NCBI GenBank assembly: GCA_023055355.1
Contig: JALJCS010000028.1
Span: 3,038,418 to 3,102,417, forward strand
Reading direction: 5' to 3'
Source of the DNA: Agelaius tricolor
Taxonomy: Eukaryota; Chordata; Aves; Passeriformes; Icteridae
DNA length: 64,000 nucleotides
Position 1 is the stretch's first letter. Each line of letters opens with the position of its first letter. A program made the position numbers and the translations under genes. Under the pieces are notes generated by a model. It was not told the origin of the DNA and searched no databases. It worked only from the letters and a program-made list of their open reading frames with translations. Shown piece by piece: positions 25,201-32,100 of the stretch.

Positions 25201-26991
25201 TCCCTAAAATAAACAGGGAAAATGAAGCCGTGCCCGGCTCGTGACACCCATGGGGCCCTCCCCTAAAACAAACAGGGCAGTGGGGCTGTACCCAGCCCAT
25301 CCCACCTATGGGGTGATGCAGGGAGGGCACCAGGAGCTGTTCCCTAAAATAAACGGGAAATAAACTGAGGCTGTGCACAACTCATCACATCCATGGGGCC
25401 CTCCCCTAAAACAAACAGGGAAACTGAGGCCGTGCACAGCTCGTGACACCCATGGGTGCTGTGTGTGAATCCCCTTTAAATAAACCCAGGCCATGCACAA
25501 CTCATGGCACCAGGGTCCATTCCCTAAAATAAACAGGGACACTGAGGTCATACACAGCCCATGGCACCAGGGTCCATTCCCTAAAATAAACAGGGACACT
25601 GGGGCTGTGCCCAGCCTGTGACTCCCATGGGTGCCCTGCAGGGGGTGCAAGGTCCTTCCCTAAAACTGCCTTGGGATGCTCCAGCCCATCCTGGATCCCA
25701 GCAGGCGGGAGGGATCCCTCAGCTTCCCTTTCCCTTTTCCATGGGCAATGTCCACTCCTGGGTGACCCCAGTTCCATTCCCAGTTCCATTCCCAGTTCCA
25801 AAACCCCAGTTCCATTCCCAGTTCCACGGGCATTCCCACTCCCAGCCGCCCCATTCCCAGTTCCCTGGGCTATTCCCATTCCCAGCTGATCCATTCCCAT
25901 TCCAGGTGGCCTTGGGCTATTTCCAGCTGACCCTTTCCCATTCCCATTCCAGGTGGCCTGGCCATGGGCTATTCCCATTCCCAGCTGACCCATTCCCATT
26001 CCTGTTCCCATTCCCATTCCAGGCAGCCATGGGCTATTCCCATTCCCAGCTGACCCATTCCTGCTCCCATTCCAAGTGGCCATGGCCTATTCCCACTCCC
26101 ATTCCTGTTCCCATTCCCATTCCAGGTGGCCATGGCCTATTCCCATTCCCAGCTGACCCATTCCTGCTCCCATTCCAAGTGGCCATGGCCTATTCCCACT
26201 CCCATTCCTGTTCCCATTCCCATTCCAGGTGGCCATGGGCTATTCCCACTCCTATTCCTGTTCCTGACCCATTTCCATTCCTGCTCCCTTTCCCATTCTA
26301 GGTGGCCATGGGCTATTCCCATTCCCAGCTGACCCATTCCTGTTCCCATTCCCATTCCAGGCAGCCATGGGCTATTCCCATTCCCAGCTGACCCATTCCT
26401 GTTCTCATTCCCATTCCAGGTGGCCATGGGCTCTTCCCATTCCCAGCTGACCCATTCCCATTCCTGTTCCAGGTGGCCATGGCCTATTCCCATTCCTGTT
26501 CCCATTCCTGTTCCAGGTGGCCATGGCCTATTCCCATTCCCAGCTGACCCATTCCCATTCCCGTTCCAGGCGGCCATGGGCTATTCCCATTCCCATTCCT
26601 GCTCCCATTCCCATTCCAGGTGGCCATGGGCTATTCCCATTCCCAGCTGACCCATTCCCATTCCCATTCCCATTCCCAGCTGACCCATTCCCATTCCTGT
26701 TCCAGGTGGCCATGGGCTATTCCCATTCCCAGCTGACCCATTCCCATTCCCATTCCCAGCTGACCCATTCCCATTCCCAGCTGACCCATTCCCATTCCCG
26801 TTCTAGGTGGCCATGGGCTATTCCCATTCCCAGCTGACCCATTCCCATTCCCATTCCCAGCTGACCCATTCCCATTCCCGTTCCAGGTGGCCATGGGCTA
26901 TTCCCACTCTCTGGTGATCGCCCGGGACGAGTCGGAGGCGGAGCAGGAGAAGCTGCGGAAGCTCCCGGAGTACAACCCCCGCACCCTCTGA
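935..26991 (+). CDS. RCC2: RCC2 (TD-60), regulator of chromosome condensation 2
   Basis: Twelve exons join into an unbroken 531-residue protein: 935-1246, 3960-4053, 9515-9658, 12468-12599, 14228-14316, 15600-15714, 17353-17519, 19360-19540, 21614-21719, 21807-21879, 23618-23695, 26887-26991. All introns are GT-AG. Human RCC2 is 522 residues and matches in order from the VVICEPEHSKER region to the terminal LPEYNPRTL. Residues 1-90 are a basic, Gly/Pro/Arg-rich disordered tail. The rest carries RCC1-type blades with repeated GxGxxGQLGHG-like motifs (LWSWGRNEKGQLGHGD, FAFGENKLGQLGLGNQ, YSFGCPEYGQLG, FSWGFGGYGRLGHAE). Family knowledge: a mitotic centromere/midzone protein linked to the chromosomal passenger complex and to Rac1/Ral-type GTPase control. 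The intron arrays overlap many splice junctions. Where several candidate acceptors exist, the exon-proximal one was chosen because only it joins the full conserved exon in frame. Confidence 0.97.
1287..2120. repeat. RCC2 intron 1 minisatellite A
   Basis: Units based on cattgtgccccatgagacac and tgctccattacacatcccc, later cctttatacacccccagtg, are tandemly arranged with variable spacing. Confidence 0.85.
2126..2383. repeat. RCC2 intron 1 minisatellite B
   Basis: Repeated caaattccatcccattgcac and cccactgcaccccaaa units, about 35-70 bases per period. Confidence 0.85.
2424..3955. repeat. Decamer satellite (ccctgatgtc) in RCC2 intron 1
   Basis: A dense array of ccctgatgtc and ccatgtcccc decamers, most regular from about 3000, runs up to the exon 2 acceptor (ccatgtccccacag). 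The array therefore supplies the pyrimidine tract of the exon 2 acceptor. Confidence 0.9.
3960..4053 (+). CDS. RCC2: RCC2 coding exon 2
   Basis: Encodes KLEGSKSRGQLLIFGATNWD through EVPKQQ, near residues 105-135, the start of the propeller. It ends CAGCAGG before donor GTAGGG. The donor is the first of a regular array of CAGG/GTAGGG motifs every 63 bases. Confidence 0.96.
4052..5010. repeat. 63-bp AT-rich array beginning at the exon 2 donor
   Basis: About 15 near-identical 63-base units begin at the last bases of exon 2 (gggtagggctggctcatta). Each unit holds ggcagggtaggg or ggcaggggaggg, a copy of the exon 2 donor context, then palindromic AT elements such as tcattaatga and a ttaatta homeodomain-type core. 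Confidence 0.93.
5020..5935. repeat. Degenerate and 67-bp array, RCC2 intron 2
   Basis: Diverged relatives of the 63-base unit lead into eight or so 67-base units with gctcactaatggctgtgatt and attttgggacaggatagggg. The gggacaggGTAGGGGC core recalls the upstream donor-like motif. Confidence 0.85.
6181..6990. repeat. About 331-bp tandem duplication, RCC2 intron 2
   Basis: The stretch beginning gggaggagcctcagtttcac starts near 6181, 6511 and 6842, giving 2.4 copies. Internal landmarks such as gctgcaaagccaaattttgc and ctaattaatttttaagctgg recur at the same spacing. Sequence 5936-6180 and 6991-7230 is AT-rich and otherwise featureless. Confidence 0.85.
7230..9440. repeat. attttcctgg-type minisatellite, RCC2 intron 2
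   Basis: About 2.2 kb of gattttcctggattttccc, agtattcccagatgatttt and related 10-base blocks. Frames on both strands stay open because of the repeat only. Confidence 0.9.
9515..9658 (+). CDS. RCC2: RCC2 coding exon 3
   Basis: Encodes AAYRNLGQNLWGPHRYGSLG through EGKLWSWG, residues about 136-183. Donor is GTGAGC. Phase 1 on both sides. Confidence 0.96.
9675..12110. repeat. About 31-bp minisatellite, RCC2 intron 3
   Basis: About 75 units of the form ctgggataatgggatccatc plus ctgggaaccaggctggg. The unit resembles the exon 3 donor region (ctggGGTGAGCGGGAGCC), but the copies read ctgggagagcggg, so the donor GT is lost. Confidence 0.9.
12111..12440. repeat. Second repeat family, RCC2 intron 3
   Basis: Units of gggattccgggatcagaggg and aacccccctggga, about 30 bases, run to 30 bases before the exon 4 acceptor. 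Confidence 0.85.
12468..12599 (+). CDS. RCC2: RCC2 coding exon 4
   Basis: Encodes RNEKGQLGHGDTKRVEAPRP through CGRNHTLALT, residues about 184-227. The open frame continues into the intron 4 array with no stop for over 1.2 kb, but conservation stops at the donor GTACCG. Confidence 0.95.
12610..13820. repeat. About 21-bp minisatellite, RCC2 intron 4
   Basis: ggctggatcctgggaaacgg units repeat for 1.2 kb. The period is mostly divisible by three, so frames on both strands stay open for hundreds of codons. The remaining intron to 14227 has degenerate ccccaaatccaccccttt blocks. Confidence 0.9.
14228..14316 (+). CDS. RCC2: RCC2 coding exon 5
   Basis: Encodes ESGSVFAFGENKLGQLGLG through DAVPSPTQ, residues about 228-257. 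Acceptor ccccacag, donor GTACGG. Confidence 0.95.
14520..15590. repeat. tttctgatccc minisatellite, RCC2 intron 5
   Basis: Units of tttctgatcccattttcccag and cttttcctgtgtctctgatc repeat up to the exon 6 acceptor. The acceptor itself, ggtttttcccagATCC, looks like a unit in which ctgATCC became cagATCC. Confidence 0.85.
15600..15714 (+). CDS. RCC2: RCC2 coding exon 6
   Basis: Encodes ILYNGQPISKLGCGAEFSMV through YSFGCPEYGQLG, residues about 258-295. Its last 30 or so bases and donor GTACGG are copied about ten times in the following intron. Confidence 0.95.
15715..17010 (+). repeat. Exon 6 3'-end/donor copies, RCC2 intron 6
   Basis: Ten partial copies of the exon 6 end (tattccttcgggtgccccga then gtacggccagctgg) with donor, near 15792, 15966, 16058, 16213, 16346, 16482, 16566, 16684, 16862 and 16964. 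Nine of ten keep GT right after cagctgg; the last reads ggatac. Between them lie atgggatcaccccatggga spacers. Confidence 0.93.
17035..17330. repeat. gggatcggggcagttc repeats, end of RCC2 intron 6
   Basis: About eight degenerate units of ggggcagttcaggatcaccc lie between the exon 6 copies and exon 7. Confidence 0.8.
17353..17519 (+). CDS. RCC2: RCC2 coding exon 7
   Basis: Encodes HNSDGKFIARAQRIEYDCEL through VVVRDVACGANHT, residues about 296-351, ending at donor GTACGG. The last 30 or so bases plus donor are repeated ten times in intron 7. Confidence 0.95.
17520..18330 (+). repeat. Exon 7 3'-end/donor copies, RCC2 intron 7
   Basis: Ten copies of gtggcctgcggggccaacca with cacgGTACGG follow the real exon end, separated by gggaatgtgggatattggg spacers. 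All ten keep a GT at the donor position. Length is about 70-95 bases per unit. Confidence 0.95.
18480..19356 (+). repeat. Exon 8 acceptor/5'-start copies, RCC2 intron 7
   Basis: Ten copies of cccagctggtgctggattcc plus cagaagcgcgtgttctcctg precede real exon 8, separated by gggatttgggatctctgagg. All ten keep the AG acceptor and a short pyrimidine stretch. The copies truncate where real exon 8 continues into ggctttggtggctac. Confidence 0.95.
19360..19540 (+). CDS. RCC2: RCC2 coding exon 8
   Basis: Encodes LVLDSQKRVFSWGFGGYGRL through YTCSFAVSET, residues about 352-411. Ten upstream partial copies of the acceptor and exon start precede it. Only this copy continues into GFGGYGRLGHAEQKDEM, which fixes the choice of acceptor. 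Confidence 0.95.
19545..20950 (+). repeat. Exon 8 donor-derived array, RCC2 intron 8
   Basis: Roughly 25 units of about 50-55 bases carry ggcagcgagatgggtgggat, which matches the exon 8 end gtcagcgagaccGGTGCG. The spacers are acgggatttgggatatggga and aatgctgggg. Confidence 0.85.
20950..21610 (+). repeat. Acceptor-like array upstream of exon 9, RCC2 intron 8
   Basis: Units of tgacaggtgggattcccagg and atttgggaattctggg. The recurring gacagGTGGGATT resembles the real exon 9 acceptor and start, ttgcagGTGGATTG. Confidence 0.75.
21614..21719 (+). CDS. RCC2: RCC2 coding exon 9
   Basis: Encodes GLFFWGATNTSRESTMYPKA through IRSLACG, residues about 412-446. The next intron is only 87 bases and is the one RCC2 intron with no repeat array. 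Confidence 0.95.
21807..21879 (+). CDS. RCC2: RCC2 coding exon 10
   Basis: Encodes KSSVIVAADESTISWGPSPT then FGEL, residues about 447-471. The donor is GTACTG, and the exon end plus donor recurs nine times downstream. Confidence 0.94.
21880..23190 (+). repeat. Exon 10 3'-end/donor copies, RCC2 intron 10
   Basis: Nine copies of accatcagctgggggccctc, then cacctt and ggggagctgGTACTG, near 21958, 22100, 22240, 22519, 22641, 22748, 22881, 23012 and 23108. The spacers are gaatgacaccccaaaaaccc repeats. All keep GT after the CTG or TTG codon. Confidence 0.93.
23270..23617 (+). repeat. Exon 11 acceptor/5'-start copies, RCC2 intron 10
   Basis: Four units of about 75-100 bases carry gttcccacagggatatgggg then accacaaac, ahead of the real exon 11. 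Each keeps cacag/GGATATGGGGACCACAAA. Confidence 0.93.
23618..23695 (+). CDS. RCC2: RCC2 coding exon 11
   Basis: Encodes GYGDHKPKSSTAAQEVKTLD then GIYTEQ, residues about 472-497. Four decoy copies of acceptor plus GYGDHK start lie within the preceding 330 bases. Only the last continues into KSSTAAQEV. Confidence 0.94.
23696..25640. repeat. Complex array, first part of RCC2 intron 11
   Basis: Units include cagctcatcacacctgtggg, gtgagggagggagcacctga and cctaaaataaacaggg. The recurrent tggGGTGAGGG resembles the exon 11 donor cagGTGAGGGG, but the resemblance is short. Confidence 0.8.
25740..26886 (+). repeat. Exon 12 acceptor/5'-start copies, RCC2 intron 11
   Basis: About sixteen copies of ttccaggtggccatgggcta ttccc lie between 25895 and 26830, joined by attcccagctgacccattc linkers. 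Most keep AG; two read ccaa and have lost it. Confidence 0.93.
26887..26991 (+). CDS. RCC2: RCC2 last coding exon
   Basis: Encodes VAMGYSHSLVIARDESEAEQ through LPEYNPRTL and stop TGA at 26989-26991. About sixteen imperfect copies of the acceptor and VAMGYSHS start precede it. Only this copy carries SLVIARDE. Confidence 0.95.
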   Translation: MAMGYSHSLVIARDESEAEQEKLRKLPEYNPRTL

Positions 26992-28010
26992 GGGGCCCCG
27001 ATCCCGATCCCGATCCCAATCCCGCTTCTCCATCCCGCCCGCCGTGCTCCCTCCCCGCTCCCGCACTCCCAGCCCTCAGGGGGGTCATTCCCACCCCCAT
27101 TCCCGGCTTTTGGAATTCCCGACCGCAGCCGGGCCTTCCGGCACGTCCCGCCCCGGGTTTTGTAGGGTCTGGCCTTGAATTATTTTTTATTTTATTTGTA
27201 TTTTTCCGCAGCTTTTTTTTACTGTTTCCCATTTTTCCAGCCCCGAATCTCTGCAGCTGCCGGCTCGGGATAATTTTGGGGATCTGATCCCAGCTTGGGA
27301 TCCCTTTAGGGATCTGGGATCCCTAAAGAGCAGCTGCCAACACCTGGTTTTCCCTCTATATTCCCATTTTTTTTCCCCCAATATTCCCATTTTTTTGCTG
27401 GTTTTCCCTACTCTGGGTGCTACAGTTTTTGGGATTTCCCCCCTCCCACCCCTCCAGCATCCGCAGGGATCCCGGATCCCATCCCAGCAGCATTCCCGGG
27501 CTCCCCACCCTCACCCACCCCGGGGACATCTCAGGGATCACGAGGGGAGTCCCAAAGGAATTTTTTTCCCGGGAATTCGGGGTTTTTTTCCTTCTGGCGG
27601 ATGGTTTGGCCCGGGATCAGCCGGAATTCCCACATTCCCAGTTCCCTCCGTGCCAGGTCACTGTGCTGGAATCTCGAGGTGCCTTCAGGAGCAGAGCCTG
27701 GCTCTGCCCCGCGCCATTCCCGCTCCCTTCGGGCCGTTTTTAGGGATTCTCCTGGATTTTTCCATGGATTTTTGCTCCTTCCCATCTCCCCCGGGGCGGC
27801 GCTCGGGGAGTTTGCAGTAAAAAAAATGGGTTTTGGTCAATTTTTGGGATCGGGGGTTGTTTTCCAGGGGGTTTGGAGAGGGGAGATCCTGGCCGGGGGG
27901 AGCAGCCGGCAGGAAAATCCCAAATCCTGCTTTTTTAGCAGTGTTTAGGATTTGGGGGTGGAAATCACCAAAACCCCACTTGGAGTCCCAAAAGCTGTGG
28001 GCTGGGGAGG
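26992..28010 (+). other. RCC2: RCC2 3' region
   Basis: Follows the stop codon. It begins with gatcccgatcccgatccc and is otherwise unique. I see no AATAAA on the + strand here. The only weak candidate is AGTAAA at 27816-27821, so the 3' end is not fixed. Confidence 0.45.
27816..27821 (+). promoter_or_regulatory. Candidate RCC2 poly(A) signal AGTAAA
   Basis: AGTAAA variant hexamer 825 bases past the stop codon, followed by t/g-rich sequence (tgggttttggtcaattttt). No better signal was found nearby. Confidence 0.25.
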
Positions 28011-28275
28011 TCATTCCCACATTCCAGAGGGGCCATTCCCGCATTCCCAGGGAATTCCCAGATTCGGGAAGGATCCAGGAGGCTCATTCCTGCATTCCTG
28101 AGGGTCATTCCTGCATTCCCGGGGAATTCTCAGCTCAGGAAGGATCCTCAGGGGTCATTCCCAAGGGGTCGTTCCCAGGGAATTCCCAGGTTCAGGTAGG
28201 ATCTGGGGGTGCCATTCCCACATTCCTGAGAGTCATTCCCACATTCCTGAGGAATTCCCAGCTCGGGAAGGCTCC
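28010..28275. repeat. Short minisatellite between RCC2 and PADI3
   Basis: About four units of cattcctgcattcctgaggg, ggaattcccagctcgggaag and gatcc. It ends at the CR1 fragment. Confidence 0.8.
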
Positions 28276-28287
28276 AGGAGGGGCCGG

Positions 28288-28735
28288 GGGAGCTGCTGGA
28301 GCCAGGCCAGAGGAGGCTCCAGGGGGATCAGGGGGATGGAGCAGCTCTGCTGGGAGAGCTGGGAATGCTCACCTGGAGAGGAGAAGCTCCAGGGAGAGCT
28401 CAGAGCCATTCCAGGGCCTGAAGGGGCTCCAGGAGAGCTGGAGAGGGACTGGGGACAGGGGATGGAGGGACAGGACACAGGGAATGGCTTCAGACTGAAG
28501 AGGGACAGTTTGTATTGGGATGTTTGGGATAAATCCTTCCCTGAGAGCATGGGAAGGGGCTGGGATGGAATTCCCAGAGCAGCTGTGGCTGCCCCTGGAT
28601 CCCTGGAGGTGCCCAAGGCCAGGCTGGACACTGGGACTTGGAGTCACCTGGGAGAGTGGGAGGTGTCCCTGCCCCGGGAATGGATGAGCTTGAGGGTCCC
28701 TCCATCCCAAGATTCCATGATTCCCTGATCCCAGG
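28288..28735 (+). mobile_element. CR1 LINE 3' fragment
   Basis: Recognised from memory of the avian CR1 3' end: ordered matches at gagaggagaagctccaggga, gagggactggggacagggga, gggaatggcttcagactgaa, cagctgtggctgcccctgga, and tgggaggtgtccctgccc. It ends in the CR1 tail attccatgattcc. It is 5'-truncated and non-coding. Such elements identify the source as a sauropsid, most likely a bird. Confidence 0.85.
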
Positions 28736-28849
28736 TGGATTTTGGCACCGGGATAGCGGTTCCAGAGCCCCACCCCATTCCCCACCAGTTTAACCAGTCC
28801 AGCATTCTCCCAGTGCCAGGAGAGCCCCGCAGAGCGGCCGCAGCCCGGA

Positions 28850-28855
28850 TTTATT
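28850..28855 (-). promoter_or_regulatory. PADI3: PADI3 poly(A) signal AATAAA
   Basis: tttatt on the + strand reads AATAAA on the gene strand, 78 bases beyond the PADI3 stop codon. Confidence 0.8.
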
Positions 28856-28932
28856 TCCACCACCGAAGGCACTTGGCAGGGACAGGGCGGGGACTGGGAC
28901 AGGAGGGGACACGGAGGGGACACGGAGCCACC

Positions 28933-29166
28933 TCAGGGCACCACGTGCCACCACTTGAAGGCGAAGGGCTTGCGGCGCACGTTGGTGCCGCAGTGAACCT
29001 CGCCCAGCAGGACGTGGTAGGAGAAGAAGTCGTCGATGAAGGTGCAGGAGAGGCCCAGCGGCTCCAGCAGCTCCCGCACGCGCTGCTCCAGGCAGCAGCG
29101 CCCGCCCACCACGGGCCCGAAGGGCTTGGGGATGCCCAGGTGCCGGCCCAGCACCAGCATGTTCAC
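28933..29166 (-). CDS. PADI3: PADI3 last exon with catalytic Cys639
   Basis: Encodes [20 protein letters not shown] through KWWHVVP and stop TGA. It carries the nucleophile in [12 protein letters not shown]. From 29008 upward, including 31 intron bases, it is identical to the PADI1 last exon. Confidence 0.95.
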   Translation of the reverse strand: MNMLVLGRHLGIPKPFGPVVGGRCCLEQRVRELLEPLGLSCTFIDDFFSYHVLLGEVHCGTNVRRKPFAFKWWHVVP

Positions 29167-32100
29167 CTGGAGCAGCACGGGGATCCAGCAGGGAGCGGCC
29201 AGGGACACCCCCATCCCATCGGGGAACATCCCAACCCCAATCCCATCAGGGCACATCACAACCCCATCAGGGAACATCCCAACCCCAATCCCATCAGGGC
29301 ATATCCCGATCCCATCAGGGCACATCCCGGCCCCAACCCCATCAGGGCACATCCCAACCCCATCCGGGCACATCCCAGTCCCAATCCCATCAGGGCATAT
29401 CCCGATCCCATCAGGACACATCCCGGCCCCAACCCCATCCGGGCACATCCCGGCCCCAATCCCATCAGGGCATATCCCGATCCCATCCAGGCACATCCCA
29501 GCCCCAATCCCATCAGGGCATATCCTGATCCCATCAGGGCACATCCCAGCCCCAATCCCATCGGGACATTCTGGCCTCAATCCCATCAGGAAACATCCTG
29601 GCCCAGGGACATCCCCGTCCCATCAGGGCATATCCCAATCCCATCAGGGCACACCCTGGCCCGATCCATCAGGGGACATTCTGGTCCCAATCCCATCCGG
29701 GCACATCCTGATCCCATCAGGGCACATCCCAGCCCAGGGACATCCCGGCGCTGATCCCACCCCAGGGAGCATCCCGGCTCAATCCCATCAGGGAACAACC
29801 CAGCCCTGATCCCATCAGGGAACATCCCGGCCCTGATCCCACCCTGGGGAAACCTCGATCCCATCAGGGAACATCCCAGCCCCAATCCTGGCTCGGGGAC
29901 ATCCCGACCTGACCCCAACCCTGATCCCATCAGGGAACATCCCGGCCCTGATCCCGACCCCAGTCCCACCCCAGGGAGCGTCTCAGCCCAGGGAATCCCC
30001 AATCCCATCAGGGGACATCCCGGCCCTGATCCCGACCCCAGTCCCACCCCAGGGAGCGTCTCAGCCCAGGGAATCCCCAATCCCATCAGGGGACATCCCA
30101 GCCCTGATCCCATCAGGGAACATCCCGGCCCCAATCCAGACCCCAATCCCACCAGGGAACATTCCGGCCCCAATCCAGACCCCAATCCCACCAGGGAATA
30201 TCCCAATCCCGGCCCAGGGAGGTCAGGGGTGCCGCTACCATGTCTGGGAAGAAGGCCTCAGCGTCCGAGTTGGCGTTGCTCTGGAAGAGCTGCGGGATGT
30301 CCAGGATGTCTGGCTCGGCCAGGCCCAGCGAGCGCTTCAGGATGTCCCGGTTCCAGCTGATGCAGCTCTGGGAGCCACCAGGGAGGGAGGGTCAGCGGGA
30401 GAGGGACAGGAGAGGGACAACGGGATGGGGAGATGGAGGGACAAAAGGATGGAGAAATGGAGGGACAAAGTGGGGGAAAAGGGATGGAGGAACAAGGAGA
30501 TGGACAATGGGATGGAAGGACAAGGAGATGGACATTGGGATAGGGAGATGGAGGGAGGAAGGCATGGGGAGAGAGGGATGGGGAGATGGAGGGACAAAGG
30601 GAGGGAAAGAGGGACAGAGGGATGGATGTCAGGATGGGCGGGCAGCTGGAGGGAGGGAGGGAGGGATGGAAGGGTGGGCAGAGAGGTGGATGGATGGATG
30701 GATGGATGGATGGATGGATGGATGGATGGATGGATGGATCCATGGATCCATGGATCCATGGATGGATGGATGGATGGATGGATGGATGGATGATGGATGG
30801 ATCCATGGAGGGATGGATGGATCCATGGAGGGATGGATGGATGGATGGATGGATGGATGGATGGATGGATGATGGATGGATGGATGGATGGATGGGTGGA
30901 TGGATGGATGGATGGATGGATGGATGGATGGATGGATGATGGATGGATCCATGGAGGGATGGATGGATCCATGGAGGGATGGATGGATGGATGGATGGAT
31001 GGATGGATGGATGGATGGATGGAGGCATGGATCCATGGATGGATGGATGGATGGAGGCATGGATCCATGGATGGATGGATGGATGATGGATGGATGGATG
31101 ATGGATGGAGGCATGGATCCATGGATGGATGGATGGATGGATGGATGGATGGATGGAGGCATGGATCCATGGATGGATGGATGGATGGATGGATGGATGA
31201 TGGATGGAGGGATGGATCCATGGAGGGATGGATGGAAGGTTGGACAGAGGGAGGAATGGACGCAAGGAGGGACAGAGCAGTGGGGAGATGGATGGAGAGG
31301 AGGGTGGTGATGGAGGACGGGTGGAGGGATGGAAGGGAGGAAAGAGGCTTGGGGGACACGGAGGGAGCAATGGTTTGGAGCCTCCTGCTCCCCATCCTCA
31401 CCTGGGCGTAGTCATTGAACTTGCGGAGCTCCTCGTCAGCCAGGATCTCGTTTATGGTCGGCTTGGGCACCCTGTCCAGCCCTGCCGAGAGGGAGCCAGG
31501 CTGGAATTCTGCCCCAGCTCAGCCAGGCTCAGACTCCAGCTCTGACCCCAGAGCTCCATCCCAACCCAGCAATCCAACCCCTGCAGCTTTTATTAATTAT
31601 TAATAAATCAATTCTGCTCCGTTCTGCCCCCACATCCCAGCCAGCTTTCAGGGTCCATCCACCTCCCCCACCACATTTTGCAGGAAAAAGGGGAATCAAA
31701 CCCACGGATCCCCATTGCCCGTCCTGCCCTACCCTGGAACATCACGGCCTCGCCAAACCCCTCCTCCTGCTTCTCCTTCAGGAGCTGGTAGCAGGCGCTG
31801 GGGCTGGCCAGGAGCAGCCGGAATCCCTGTGCGGGAGGAAGAGGAAGAGGAGGAGGTTGGGGAAGGCTCTGAGGGTCTCATCCCCCTTTTTCCCACTCCC
31901 GGGACCCGTTACCTTCCGGTCGGGCGCGGGGACGAAGCTCAGGAACTCATCCACGTGCCCGACGTTGAGCCAGTCCGAGAAGAGCTCCACGGGCGCCTGC
32001 ACCTTCTGGGCCACCAGGAAATCCCGCACGGCCTTGGCCATCCTGCGGCCGCCCACCCTGGGGAGTGCCGCGGGTTGGGGCGAGGTGAGGCTCGGAACCG

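Noticed and set aside
30258..31470. His/Pro/Ser-rich antisense frames
   Set aside because: Translation of the ggat tetranucleotide array.
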